A DNA stretch of 64,000 nt from Phallusia mammillata (taxonomy: Eukaryota; Chordata; Ascidiacea; Phlebobranchia; Ascidiidae): contig QLIY01000015.1 of NCBI GenBank assembly GCA_003260075.1, positions 1 to 64,000 of the forward strand, given 5' to 3'. The notes under the pieces were generated by a model. It did not search any database. It was not told the origin of the DNA and saw nothing but the letters and a program-made list of their open reading frames with translations. This document shows positions 1 through 11,090 of this stretch, piece by piece (the stretch's first letter is position 1; every line of letters starts with the position of its first letter). A program made the translations under genes and the position numbers.

Positions 1-370
1 AAAATCGGGTCAAAATTTTCGATTTTCTAAACCGGTTTGGAGGTTCGGTAGGATGCAGAAACCAGTCAAAACCGGTTTGAAACTGGAATATTCCCGCGAA
101 AACCCACCGAAAACCGGATTTTTCTTCGATTTTTTGACCCCCNAAACTGGAATATTCCCGCGAAAACCCACCGAATACCGGATTTTTCTTCAATTTTTTG
201 ACCCCCCAAAATCGGAAAAACGGAAAGGCTATAGCCTTAGGGTTTTTTCAAAAATCGGGTCCAAATTTTCGATTTTCAAAACCGGTTTGAACCGGTTTGG
301 AGGTTCGGTAGGATGCAGAAACCGGTCAAAACCGGTTTAAAACTGGAATATTCCAGCGAAAACCGGATTT
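1..370. repeat. Tandem repeat array at window edge
   Basis: A unit starting near 1 (AAAATCGGGTC...) recurs from about 249 with few changes, a period near 250 bases. Inside it, a unit of about 63 bases starting AAACTGGAATATTCC recurs at about 81 and 144. The motif AACCGGTTT is frequent. One N at 143 falls at the inner junction. Short ORFs here are by-products of the repeat. Confidence 0.8.
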
Positions 371-685
371 TTATCTATTATTTCCTATTATTTTATCAAA
401 CAGGCGATTTTATATTATTTTTGTCTTCATGTTCCAAAATTCAGCCAAAACCATTACGTTTCCTTGGCAATATCAATATCCCAGAAAGCCATCTAAGAAC
501 AATATTGTTCAGTAAAAAACATCTTGCCTCATTGGGGAATATCAGGAAAAACTGGAATATCAGGAAAAACTAGAATATTAAGAACTGCACTAAGCTCTTT
601 AGATATACAGTTTCATTTCTCCACATAAAAAACACACACATTTCTACTATTTTATTTATTAGCCCCCTTTGGTCTGTTTTGACAC
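371..685. other. 3' flank of the GH16 gene
   Basis: No coding signal. TTTATT at 651-656 reads AATAAA on the minus strand about 30 bases past the GH16 stop codon and is a plausible poly(A) signal. Confidence 0.5.
651..656 (-). terminator. Poly(A) signal AATAAA of the GH16 gene
   Basis: TTTATT on the plus strand is AATAAA on the minus strand, 30 bases downstream of the TAA at 688-686. A second overlapping copy follows. Position and sequence fit a polyadenylation signal; cleavage was not tested. Confidence 0.5.
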
Positions 686-3637
686 TTAATTGTCGTAACC
701 ATCGTAGCACTCAAGCGGTATCAATGGGTTATCAAGATAACAGACGCCACCGAAATCGCAAGACGACGGTGATGGGAGCTGGTCGTAGTAAGACTGGAAG
801 ACAGCACCTGCGGCATCAGTCAATCGTTTGTAATCGCATTTATACGGGTCACTTCCGCAACACGACAGCACGTCACTTCCGGAAGTGCACTCCGACGACA
901 CCTGGTGGAGAAAAATGATTTAAATATTTTGTGGAAAGCGAAGAGTGTTGATTTATACCTGAACTCACGTAAAGCGATCTAAAAGGATCCACAAAAGCTA
1001 CTAAAATACGCATGAATTTTGGAACACTATATACGGATCTGTTCATAAGTTTGATGGTGAAAATACGGCCCAAATAGACGTTTGAACAATAAAGCATGTC
1101 GCTTTTTACGTCTATTTGAGCCGTATTTTCACCATTAAACGCATGAATTGTTATAGGTGCTTTAAATGTTTAACATATTGCTGCAAACTTCCGAGTATTA
1201 CATTTTAAAACTCGTTTTAAATACGAGTGTGGGATAATGTTTAGGGATAGGCCAAAACTGCAAATGTTCTGTTTTGTCGAACACCGAGCATCTCACGTTG
1301 CTGCTCGGTGCATAGTGACTTTACAAACATTCCAAATTCCACGCTAGTTTTATAGTTTTTCAAGGTCCTTTACGTCAGCAGCGGTATATTAAACTGTATA
1401 GGCCCAAGAGTTACGTATTATTCCACCTTCTAAGGTAATTAAAAATCAGTAATATTTGTTCTTAGATACCCTTTCAAACACTAGTTTCGTATGTTAGCAG
1501 GGCATGACTTTGCAAATTTAACGCTCGGGTCAGTTTGTGCAACTGCTTGACCAAGTACCGAGTATCAAAAACAGCGATGCTCGGTACCGAGTACTCGGGT
1601 TCTGCATCATATAAACCTAATTTACTTGGCACAACTATAAGAATAGCGGTAACTTACATCAGCATAGGACTGGTCGTAGCAAGCCCATTGCATTGAACCA
1701 CAAATGTCTTTAGCATTCGCGTTATCATAGATGAGACATTGACCACTGCCTACGTCACCCACATCACCGTCATTGAGGACGTAACTACGCTCAGCCGTGC
1801 CACTAAAGTCGCAAGAGGTTGCATCGTTGACCTGCGCGTCGTAAGCGCCGTACACTTGACTTGCCATGGCTGAGAACACATGAAAATATATAAACAAATG
1901 TGTAGTAATGTTTGCATTGATAACTTCCTTAGGTCAACATAAAGAATTTAGGGTGTGTCGCTTGAGAGCACTTTTAGCCAAAACCGTTTCAAAATCTGTT
2001 TCGAAATTAAAAAATTGCGAGCCATTTTGAAAATAATAAAGGTCAAAATTTTAAACCTACTTGGAGAATCGACAGAAGGCAAAAAATACATCAAAATTTT
2101 TTTTTTCATTCCCTGACAAAAAACAACGAACTTACAGACTAAACTGGCAGTTGAGCAGGTTGACAAAGAGTTGCAGCAATTCATTAAGTCCGAAGTGCAT
2201 TGAGCAGAAACGTCGGCGTAGTTTTGGTTGTAACAAGCCCAGTTTACGTTGCCACAAATTTCTTCAGGATCGGCGTCTGATTTTGCTGCACACTGATACG
2301 ACGAAATATCCTGAAAATGTAAGGAAATGTAAATGCAAGCAAATATGTTTTCATATTTTTCAATTTCGATTGATGATGTAAAAATAGAGTTTACGCCTGG
2401 GTTCGGAACCGCTAACAACTCTATACACACAGTGCACACTTTTTCGCCTCGAATGGCTGTATAGCCTATACGCAGAGTTGCCATACCGTCCTTATTTCTA
2501 AGATTTGTCCTTATTTTAAAGGGAAGTGTCTCAGAAAAATTCATTGTCCTTATTTCTAAGAAATGTCCTTGTTTTTGACTTGAGTCGTTATTTGGATCTT
2601 CACAATTACAAGTCAAATCGCCTACAACAAGTAAACCCATACCTGAGCTGTCGTGAGATGTACAAATTATTTTCTAGGAACAAAGAGTTGTTGGAACAGA
2701 TTCTTTCTGGCTAAAAACATGGCATGTGAAATATCATGGGTTCGCATAAATGTAAAGATTTGTTCAAAAACGTTTGTTTCGTTCGGTTTGAAAATGCAAT
2801 GACTCAGTTGTCCTTATTTCGGGGTCCATGTCGATGGCAACCCTGCCTACAGTAGTGGGATTCAGTCGGTTTGCACCGGTTCTATAGAACCGTCTCACGA
2901 ATTTTTATGCCATCAGCGAACGGGTTAGCGTTACTGCTTACTGTCAATGGACTTTTTGTAACAGAACCGGCCGAAAAATGGACTTTTGTGACCGTGATAG
3001 AACCGGGTGACAAAAATTTGAATCCCACTACTGTCTGCCTATACGACCGATGTTGGATTAATTGATATACTGGTTTGCTGAAACATCGTACTTACCTCCA
3101 ACGGATAGACTCGAACATAATCGACCCACATTTCGGCTGCTGGGTAATTCCACACAGTGTTGGGATCCGGACCACTTAGGTAATCACCTCCGATTGCAGT
3201 GTTGAGGATTAAATAGAAGTATTGGTCGAATGGTTGACCTGCAAATCATGACAACACAAGTCTTGACATTTTTTGCAATCCAATCAGATTTTCAGTATGC
3301 ATTTAGTGGTAATAATTGTACGTCTATCTAAGTTATGATAAAGTGTTTATATTTAAGGCGCGTTTTATCTCATAACAGTTTAACTGAAGAGTGGTGTATT
3401 GAATTTGCGGGATTTATTATGATTATTTCAGCAACAAGAAATTGTATCATGTTCAAATCCAAGTTTACCTTTCTCGTTGTACATCCAGCTGATTACGCGA
3501 TCCAAACTTTGCTGGAAGTAAGCTTTCCCATCCATTCTGTACACCTAAACAACAAATAATAATTTTGTGCGGGTTAAGATAATCCAGTGGTTCCCAACCA
3601 GGGCCCATGGCCCTCCAGGGGGGCCATGAGCTGTGTT

Positions 3638-3704
<67 letters not shown>

Positions 3705-6700
3705 TTCACCAGGAAACATCCACTAAAAAACATTTTCTTTTTAACTTTATTCCCAAATTAAACGATTATTTCACTTACTATTTGTCTATAATTACGTTTT
3801 TGCAGTTTTGGACTCTTTGTTTTTACTCTATTCGACCTGTTTAAAGCCGAAATTAGAACCGAATTCCAACACAAGATTGCCTTTTACATTTTTAATGGGG
3901 GCACAGGTCCTACAGATTTACTTAAAGGGGGCCAGAGGGCCCAAATGTTACTTTTAGGGGGCCACGGACCACGAAAGGTTGGGAACCACTGCGATAGCCA
4001 AAAACCATAAAAAAGATCCAATGGAAATTGACACTTAAATTCATCCAATATTTATCACAACACAATCAATATGCTGAAGACTTAAGTATTTATAAACGGG
4101 TGTAACTGATGTGGCTCCTCATATATCCAATGATGGCATGAGCATTTGCCGAAACGTCTGAACATATTCCTAATTATTAGACTCAATCAAAATGTATTAA
4201 CTCAGCGGTTCTCAAACTGCGCTCCGCGGTCCCTTAGTGGTCCGCCACGCGATGTCAGGGGGACCACGAGGAGCTTAATAATTTCTACAATCTCATGCAA
4301 TATGAGATCTTCGAGTATGTAAGCAAAAATTAGATAGACAAACGAGTTTTCTATGACAAGAAGTGGTTCTTTACTTCATTTTCAAGTTACAAACAGAGGC
4401 GATTGTTCGCGCACTATGTTTATATTGTTTTAGCCTTGTGTGTGACGTAATATATTGCCTTTGAAACATTCGCACGCAAAGCGATCTTACGAAACTAAAC
4501 TAAATTCATTCTGTATGTTGTTGTGGGAATGGGGGGGGGGTTTCCGAAAGGAACAAATTAACTTTTAGTTTGGTAACTGGATAGTTTTATTTTGCCAAGG
4601 TATTTTGAATTTTATGAATATATTTAGCTTGGGCCGCGAGTGCTCGAAAAAATTGCTGAGGGACCGTCATGGCAAAAAATTAAGAAAGTTTGACAACCGC
4701 TGTATTAACTGTTTGTGAAAGAATATTTTCTCACTTTTTGCCACAAGTGTTACAATGGCTGTTGTGCGGTAAATACGATTTATGTTACGTCCAAATATCA
4801 AACAACCGAATCATACCAGTTGAGTTGGAGTCCAGTCAAGAGTGTAGACATGATATTGGTCAATTGAGCATTGCGTATCCAAATCGCCACTCGACTCCCA
4901 ATAGTGATTGTCACAACATATACCGTAGTGAATGGTGCTGGCAATATCTTGAATATTCTGACCACGTGCTTCTATTATATCAATTTCACCACTCTCTGGC
5001 CAACCGCCGTAAACGCTATCCCTGTGTTTGAATGTAAAAAACAAAGAAATATTTTATTAGTGCTTCATAGTATTATAGGCCGGTGTTTCTCAATTTTTGT
5101 TCGATTTTGGACCGTTTTTGCCTCAGCTTAGCACAGTGGTTCCCAACTTTATCGACAAATTCCTTCCTTAACAACTCAAAACATTTTCATAACTCCCCAA
5201 ACAGACTGCATAGTAGATGCTAAACCACACAAAGATTATTTAAAATCGGGTATTTTATCAACTCCACAGGTTATATTCCCACAGATTAAGTGTCTATTTA
5301 CAAACCACATGTAAAAATTAATCTAAATTCCATCCCTGAATTTTTTTAATTCCTCCTTTGAGGGGAGTTTCTCCACGGTTGGGAACCACTGGGTTAGCCA
5401 TTTGGTTGTGAATTTACAAAAAACAATGTCTGTACTATATTAACTGGATAAGCAAGTTACGGTTATTAATATTAAAGCATTAACTGTCACCTGGGCATCA
5501 TCCAGATTGCCGGCCACAAGCCATAACCGTTAGGAAGTTTTGCTCTCACTTCGACACGACCATATTTCCATGCAAAGTTACTGTGCATTCTTCCTGATGT
5601 GTATTGCTTTCCGCCGTAACTGCACATAAGTAACACTTAGAGTATAATAGCGGGCGATGTTTGGCCTAAACCCAAATCGTTTTTACGCAAAGGCCGAATT
5701 AGTATAGTGATGGGACGATACCAGATTTTGAAGCGAGTATCGATACCGAGTACGAGTACCACATGTATATACCTTCGATACCGATCTGGCAAAAATTTTT
5801 CCCGATTTTGTGCTGTATATTGACAAAAAGTTGCCCTTATTGTTATAGTGTAAACTGGCCTTCGTTATCGAACGTTGGCATCAAAAACTGAGGCAAAACA
5901 TTTTGATACCGAGTACGAGTGTCGATACCACTGAGATCATTCGATACCATCGATACCGAGTACCGGGCACTCGTCCCATCACTACGAATTAGGCACCACA
6001 GCTAATATTTCGACACAAACGATGCCAAACGTGAAGACAGGACCAAATCAGGCCCGAGTGTTGTAAAAAATTAGTTTAACTGCACTAGACAAGTCCAAAG
6101 GCCGCATTTCACTAACGGCAAATTAATACGATAAAATGCTGCACCTGTCGTTGAAAGTAAAGCGAAAAAAAATTGCAGACTTTTTCGAAAGAATTTTAGA
6201 AAACGCAATGATTTTGCCTTTGAACTAAAAAAATCGAAAACGGTTTCAAAACTCGAGAAAAAACAGTCCAGCCAAATTATTTCATCATCTAATGGTCAGT
6301 TACTTTTCTTTAAGCGGTGTGATTACAAGATGTCCATCCTGCACATCGACATTGTCAGTTCTTGAAGTATAATATTGTTCCTCGTTGTTATGCGGATTGG
6401 AAACCACTTCGATTTCAAAGTTGCTGATGAAAGAATCATAATTATCAAACTCCTCCTGGAAGAGAATTCCAGCTGCGCAAAAATGAACATTAGTTACAAT
6501 TTTTTTACCTTTCATTTCATGTCGCTTTCAAATAACTAAAAGCTAGCATTTTGATAAATTCATAAAACTGTTATCGGGTAGGCCTACATATTGTTTTGAA
6601 TATCTAGGGACGTTATTTTAAATGATTGTTTTTCGGTGTGTATTTATTCTATTACAATAATAACATTAACATTTAAATAAATAATACGATCTTTATTGAA

Positions 6701-7410
6701 GTTGGACGCTGAAAAACAGTTTGTACATAGAATATTAAGGTATATATGTCTTACAAATATTACCACAGCCTATGGCAGTGGTTCCCAACCAGGGGGGAAT
6801 TCCCCACTAGAGTGTAATTTGTAGGGGGGGATTTGTGTCACAATATTAATCTCTTACTGGTTGTCGGTGCTATGTATTTTGCTGCATTTGACATATATGA
6901 GCCGAGAAAAAGAAATTTCTCATATAATCGATAATAATCAGAGTTTAAATTCTGTTTTAAGAATTACATTAAAATGTTAATGTAAACGATATTTTAGCAA
7001 ACTAAATTTGTAGGGGGGGATTAGATTTGAATATGGACAAAAAGGGTGGACAGGACAAAAACGGTTGGGAACCACTGGCCTATGGTCTACTTAATTACAG
7101 TAGGCCTACGTTAGGCCCATTTGAGGCGTTATACTGAATCAGCCGGTCAGCAAGCATTTTCATATGGCAAGGCGTAGGCTAGCGACAAGTCTTTCCGAAA
7201 CTTGCGCTCTACGAACTGAGCTACATGGCGAATGTTGGGTGACCGGCTGATTCGGTATAACGCCTTAAATTGGCCTGACGTACTAGGATTTCTATATGAG
7301 TATGCCGTGATCGAGTCTTTTGGTCTGCTTAAAAATTAAAATGGAAACAAATTCTTACCAGAAACTGCTGTCACACAAAGACCAAGAAGCAATGCAGCAA
7401 ACGAATTCAT
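686..7410 (-). CDS. Secreted GH16 beta-glucanase with two C-terminal X8/CBM43-like modules
   Basis: Nine exons: 7359-7410, 6304-6472, 5491-5619, 4817-5021, 3469-3544, 3096-3238, 2136-2310, 1658-1869, 686-901. All have GT-AG borders and continuous phase, giving about 458 aa. Residues 1-17 (MNSFAALLLGLCV...) are a signal peptide, so the enzyme is probably secreted. Residues about 18-258 are a GH16 fold. The catalytic motif ESGEIDIIE lies in exon 4 (nucleophile E129, D131, acid/base E134), so the active site looks intact; WKYGRVEVRAKLP and the NGYGLWPAIW strand precede it. Residues about 264-345 and 360-440 are Cys-rich modules with the X8 pattern (C...ICGN..WACY, later SCDF[SG]G), split similarly by introns. 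GH16 members of this type hydrolyse beta-1,3-glucan; X8 binds it in plant and fungal enzymes. Digestive or antifungal use is inference. The exon 4-5 intron carries two hAT-like MITEs. Confidence 0.92.
1044..1147. mobile_element. Short inverted-repeat MITE
   Basis: The arms CATAAGTTTGATGGTGAAAA and its near-complement ending ACCATTAAACGCATGAA flank a core containing AATAAAGCATGTCGC. The same family occurs at 7867-8008, and partly at 31188-31297 and 4096-4169. It lies in the last intron of the GH16 gene. Confidence 0.7.
1240..1610 (+). repeat. Dispersed repeat, partner of 20060-20460
   Basis: About 370 bases align by eye with 20060-20460, including ACTG(C/T)AAATGTTCTGTTT, GAGCATCTCA(C/T)GTT and a closing GGTACCGAGTACTCGGGTTC. 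Neither copy shows a good ORF. Family unknown. Confidence 0.65.
2850..3033. mobile_element. hAT-like MITE, CAGTGGTGGGATTCA family
   Basis: Ends CAGTAGTGGGATTCA and TGAATCCCACTACTG are inverted copies. The flanking 8-mers are CCTGCCTA (2842-2849) and TCTGCCTA (3034-3041), 7 of 8 identical, as expected for an old hAT target-site duplication. The interior is rich in AACCGG. Sits in the intron between GH16 exons 6 and 7. Confidence 0.75.
3585..3991. mobile_element. hAT-like MITE CAGTGGTTCCCAACC, interrupted by a long G tract
   Basis: Begins CAGTGGTTCCCAACCAGGGC and ends GGTTGGGAACCACTG. The left arm runs into 63 G at 3640-3702. No convincing flanking duplication was found. Interior GGGGGCCA motifs recur near both ends. 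Confidence 0.65.
3640..3702 (+). repeat. 63-base homopolymer G tract
   Basis: An uninterrupted G run, far longer than the 10-base runs elsewhere. No duplicated flank was found. It may be a genuine G-rich stretch of the MITE that was mis-extended, or an assembly fill. ORFs of polyglycine or polyproline here are artefacts. Confidence 0.9.
4096..4169 (+). mobile_element. Fragment of the AATAAAGCATGTCGC MITE family
   Basis: Shares GGGTGTAACTGATGTGGC and GATGGCATGAGCATTTGCCG with the elements at 7867-8008 and 31188-31297. The right half is missing. Confidence 0.5.
4203..4702. mobile_element. hAT-like MITE with perfect 8-bp target-site duplication
   Basis: Ends CAGCGGTTCTCAAAC and GTTTGACAACCGCTG form imperfect terminal inverted repeats. 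TATTAACT occurs at 4195-4202 and again at 4703-4710. GGTCCGCC and GGGACCG motifs sit inside. A 10-G tract at 4531-4540 interrupts the element. No transposase ORF; non-autonomous. Confidence 0.85.
4531..4540 (+). other. 10-G tract without an obvious duplicated flank
   Basis: Exactly ten G, preceded by GGGAAT and followed by TTTCCG. Unlike most tracts of this length here, I cannot see the left flank repeated on the right; it may join contigs without overlap. Confidence 0.5.
5134..5391. mobile_element. hAT-like MITE CAGTGGTTCCCAACT
   Basis: Starts CAGTGGTTCCCAACT and ends GGTTGGGAACCACTG. The flanks GCTTAGCA and GGTTAGCC match at 6 of 8 positions, a weak remnant of an 8-bp duplication. In the intron between GH16 exons 3 and 4. 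Confidence 0.7.
5703..5984. mobile_element. Inverted-repeat MITE, TAGTGATGGGACGA
   Basis: Left arm TAGTGATGGGACGA and right arm TCGTCCCATCACTA are exact inverted copies. CGAATTAG flanks it at 5695-5702 and 5985-5992, an 8-bp duplication. The inside is made of repeated CGATACCGAGTA words. In the intron between GH16 exons 2 and 3. Confidence 0.8.
6776..7077. mobile_element. hAT-like MITE with perfect 8-bp target-site duplication
   Basis: CAGTGGTTCCCAACC at the left, GGTTGGGAACCACTG at the right. GCCTATGG is present at 6768-6775 and 7078-7085. The interior (GGAATTCCCCACTAGAG; ATTACATTAAAATGTTAATG) is shared with the element at 52727-53139, so both belong to one family. Confidence 0.88.
7107..7283 (-). 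mobile_element. tRNA-like core inside ~50-bp inverted arms (SINE-like)
   Basis: On the minus strand the core reads TAGCTCAGTTCGTAGAGCG, a good tRNA A-box region, followed by GGAAAGACTTG. The arms (AGGCGTTATACTGAATCAGCC and its complement) are nearly perfect inverted repeats. The same arm sequence recurs at 14198-14237, 57494-57550 and 58650-58690. Confidence 0.65.
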
Positions 7411-7708
7411 TTTCAGTGACTCGACTAGCAAATGAAATAGTGGAACGGACGACGATCTAAAATAGACGAAATTTTCCTTTTTACACTAGGACAGATGGCT
7501 GATTTCCAAAAGGGATATGTGTGTGGGAATTGATGCATCTGTACAAAGGGGGGGGGGTAAACGAATTCATTTTCAGTGACTCGACTAGCAAATGAAATAA
7601 TGGAACGGGCGACGATCTAAAATAGACGAAATTTTCCTTTTTACACCAGGACAGATGGGTGATTTCCAAAAGGGATATGTGTGTGGGAATTGATGCATCT
7701 GTACAAAG
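7400..7708. other. Contig-overlap duplication around 10-G tract 7548-7557
   Basis: About 148 bases at 7400-7547 recur at 7559-7708 with few substitutions. The copy includes the GH16 start codon, so a second ATG-bearing 5' end appears at about 7560; it is an artefact of two unmerged contigs. Confidence 0.85.
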
Positions 7709-7866
7709 TAAATGCGGCTCTTGGTTAAAGAATAAAGTGCTGACTATACCCTTCTGCAACATAGCGAAACCATGACGAAAAAATGCCACAATATGTACAG
7801 CTAAACAAAAGTGAACGGTTTTCAGGTGGCAATTTCTGGCTTTGGACCACTGTATACGGATCTGTT

Positions 7867-8008
7867 CATAAGTTTAATGGTGAAAATAACGGCCCAAATG
7901 GCCTTCATATCACTGATGATGGCATGAGCATTTGCCGAAACGTTTGAACAATAAAGCATGTCGCTTTTTACGTCTATTTGGGCCGTTATTTTCACCATTA
8001 AACTTATG
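7867..8008. mobile_element. AATAAAGCATGTCGC MITE, fuller copy
   Basis: Arms CATAAGTTTAATGGTGAAAA and TTTTCACCATTAAACTTATG are inverted copies. The interior holds TGATGGCATGAGCATTTGCC and AATAAAGCATGTCGC. One N at 8009 is followed by a partial repeat of the right arm, pointing to a local assembly join. Confidence 0.75.
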
Positions 8009-9210
8009 NTTATTTTCACCATTAAATTTCTGGCTGTTCTGACAAAATAGAATTAGAAAATTAATAGTGTGGCCCTCAGGTAAGAAACTAAAAAATGTAC
8101 GTTGAAAAAAAAACTTTACAAAAAAAGATTTTTTGTGTAATTGAAGTTTAATTTTAAGAAATAAGCCTGATAAAACAAATCTACTATTTCGATTATTCGC
8201 TATCAAATTAATCGCACTGTTATCAAACAAAAGCTTACATTGAGAGGAACAAAGGCGACACAGTTGACGTCACAAAGTATGGAATAGTTCAAGTTAATAG
8301 AACGTGCGAATATAGGAAGCTGTTCAAACGACTGTGTCGCATTTCTAACCTCAAGGTCACAAAAATAACATTCTCAAGTGTTTATGACTGAGGTGGGAAG
8401 CGTTATGTGTCACAAAGGTCATGAGAATTTTGACAAAGAATCAAGAATTAAAACTTTTATTTACTAGCCTACTTTTGGATGTTCGTATCAGCACTTTGAG
8501 CCAAATTATCTGCTGTGTTTGTTATACATTACAGGAAAACATGAATTTTTTGCGACTAAATACACTACCTTGAATTAATAACCACTTTTGCTGCATATGG
8601 AACCAATCAGTACAAAAAACCCTGATCGACAACAAATTATTTTCAGGGTTTTTGCTATTGTACGAAACCTTTCATCAATAACAAGTATGATAATGTGAAA
8701 ATGCAAATAAATTGACTGGGCTTGATATAGGACTTCTAAAACTGGTCCTAAAACATATTTTTGGTCCAAAAGATTGTATACCAACGTGTACAGTATATGT
8801 GGAGACATATTGGTAGACTTAGTGAAATATAAACATGACGTGATCTTTAAAAGCAAGGTTGTGCCTCTCCTTAACTAGAAAATCAAGGAAGTTTTCTTAC
8901 CTTTTTGTTTAGCTTGAATGGTGCCTTGTGCAACCTGGTTCAAGAGGCTACGAATGTACGTCTTAAGCTACGTAACAAAATTCCCACAACAGGCAATTTT
9001 CACAGCAGCAGTAGACGATTTGAACGAAAACTTGACCAAGTTTAGACTAGTTTCAATATTTTGAGGGAGTCTTTTGTGAAGATGATTTTTTAGGATTAAA
9101 ATAAATGAAAAAGCTTCAAAGGTGTAGAAATGTGGCTTTTTGTTATTCAACATACACCAACGCCTATTATCATTTGGGGGGCTTGTGGGTACACAGCTGG
9201 ATTATCTAGG

Positions 9211-9355
9211 ACAGTGGTTCTTAACCCTTTTCCTTGCTGCACCCCATTTCGGATCACCAACCAATTTTTGCCTCCCCCCCTGGGTATTTGGATTCATATA
9301 GAATAGACCTAACCAACCTTAATGATTCAGCACCGCCGCACCCCTGATCTAGGGT
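9211..9355 (+). mobile_element. hAT-like MITE fragment
   Basis: CAGTGGTTCTTAACCC followed by a C-rich stretch (GCACCCC, CCTCCCCCCC), the usual layout of the CAGTGGTTC family. The right end is not recognisable. Confidence 0.45.
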
Positions 9356-11090
9356 CAAACTTTGGATATGTAACTGACTAACATGTGTTCAAATTTGAAA
9401 AAAATCTCTCTTGAAAAAATCTCTTTCTTGACCAAACTAGCATCAGACACAATATTTGTCCTAATAGAGGAAGCGGGTCCATAAATACACTTACATTCAG
9501 CAGATTGTTTCAAAACACTAAAACTACTTTAGCACAAGTCAGTGGCAAATAAAAGTAAACGAAAATAGTATTTTTCCTATGGTAGCTGTTCCTTAAAAGT
9601 TTGGGCTTGTAACTTTTTGTCGGGTTTTGTATTGCACAAAGACTTACATAAGCGCTAGACAAATTAGAACAATACGAAACAAAATAAACTCTTACTATAC
9701 AATGCACCAGACGAAATAAAAATTGCAAACACAAAACAACAACAATAAGTTGCAGTACAACAAAAGAGAGACTTTATGGACAGGACAATAACAAAAACAC
9801 AGAAATGGTCATGGTGTATGTAAGGGTCCAATAGTAAAACAACTTTAGACAAACATCACAATTTGAATTTTATCAGATTTTATCCGTTTTTGTGATGTTT
9901 GTTTAAATAATAGTTTATTCTTGCTACGAATAACAAAAAAGTATCAGTGAAGTAACAAACTGTTGTTCAACACTTCGATACAAAGTGCACCTTTTTGGTG
10001 CTAATATTCGCCGATTTTTTCAGCAAAATTATTTATATTTTCTAAAAAATTTTACTACAAGGAAATACATGCTTTGTAAGAAATTATTAAATTTTATTCA
10101 ATTGTTTGTGAATTTAATGGTTGTTTAAAATTTGAAATAGATTGATTTTAAAAACCTTGAGTTTAAAAATTAGAAATTTGAGGTAGTTTTTACAACATTT
10201 ACATACAAATATAGTTTTTTGCCTAAAAAGGGAGTAAACTTGAAATTTAAATACTTTACTTTAATTGCAACCATTTTTTGGCCTTAATTTAAATAGGTTT
10301 GACCAACTGACAGTTTTCTGATAATGTTTTCCAAATTTTGGTTCACAAACCATTAACAATTATAACACATCTAACAAGACATTGAATTTGGCATCTAGGC
10401 TATAACACTCACATTTAGTATGGAAATAACCCTTAAATACTATTTCCAAACACATTGTTTTAAGTTTTCAAGCATTGCAATGCACAGTTACTAAAGCACG
10501 AATAGTTAAACAGGTCAAAAACCAATTGGGAAAACCTTGAAATGCAGTAACTAACAAAGAATCACGCAGTAGTTTTATGTTAATAGCGTTTTTGATCATT
10601 TCCAAGGTTTGTGCAACAATTTTGCATTTTCAATTGTACTTTTTAGCACTGAAGTGGTACACTTTGTTCAGGATGTTTTAATGTTGGAAAAAAACTGATG
10701 TAAATGTAATGGTTTGTATACTTAACATTTAATACCGTTTGTTTTTCTTTCTCTTAGTTTAGGTTGGGAACAAAACCCTCTTGTTGGCAAAAAGGCGACA
10801 AAAACTGTAAAAGTAATTGGCTTTGACAAAAGCTAAGAGACGGACGTAGAAGTTCAGAAATATAATAAGTTTAAAACAGGGATACTTTACTTGGGAGGTT
10901 ATGTCAAACTTTTAGTGTTTTTTCAACAATGCATCAGTTTATGTGTGCAAAATACAAATACATTATTATTTGACAAATCAATGTAAGCGTGGATTGTGGA
11001 GAAGTCATACTTTCAAACCACTGTACTTGTGTTAAAGGCATTTCAGCAATACCTGATACCAAACTACAAACATCCGTAGAAACCCTTTAG

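Noticed and set aside
3465..3844. ORFs with long polyproline or polyglycine runs
   Set aside because: They exist only because the 63-base G tract is open in several frames. No conserved sequence surrounds it, and real GH16 exon 5 lies just beside it.
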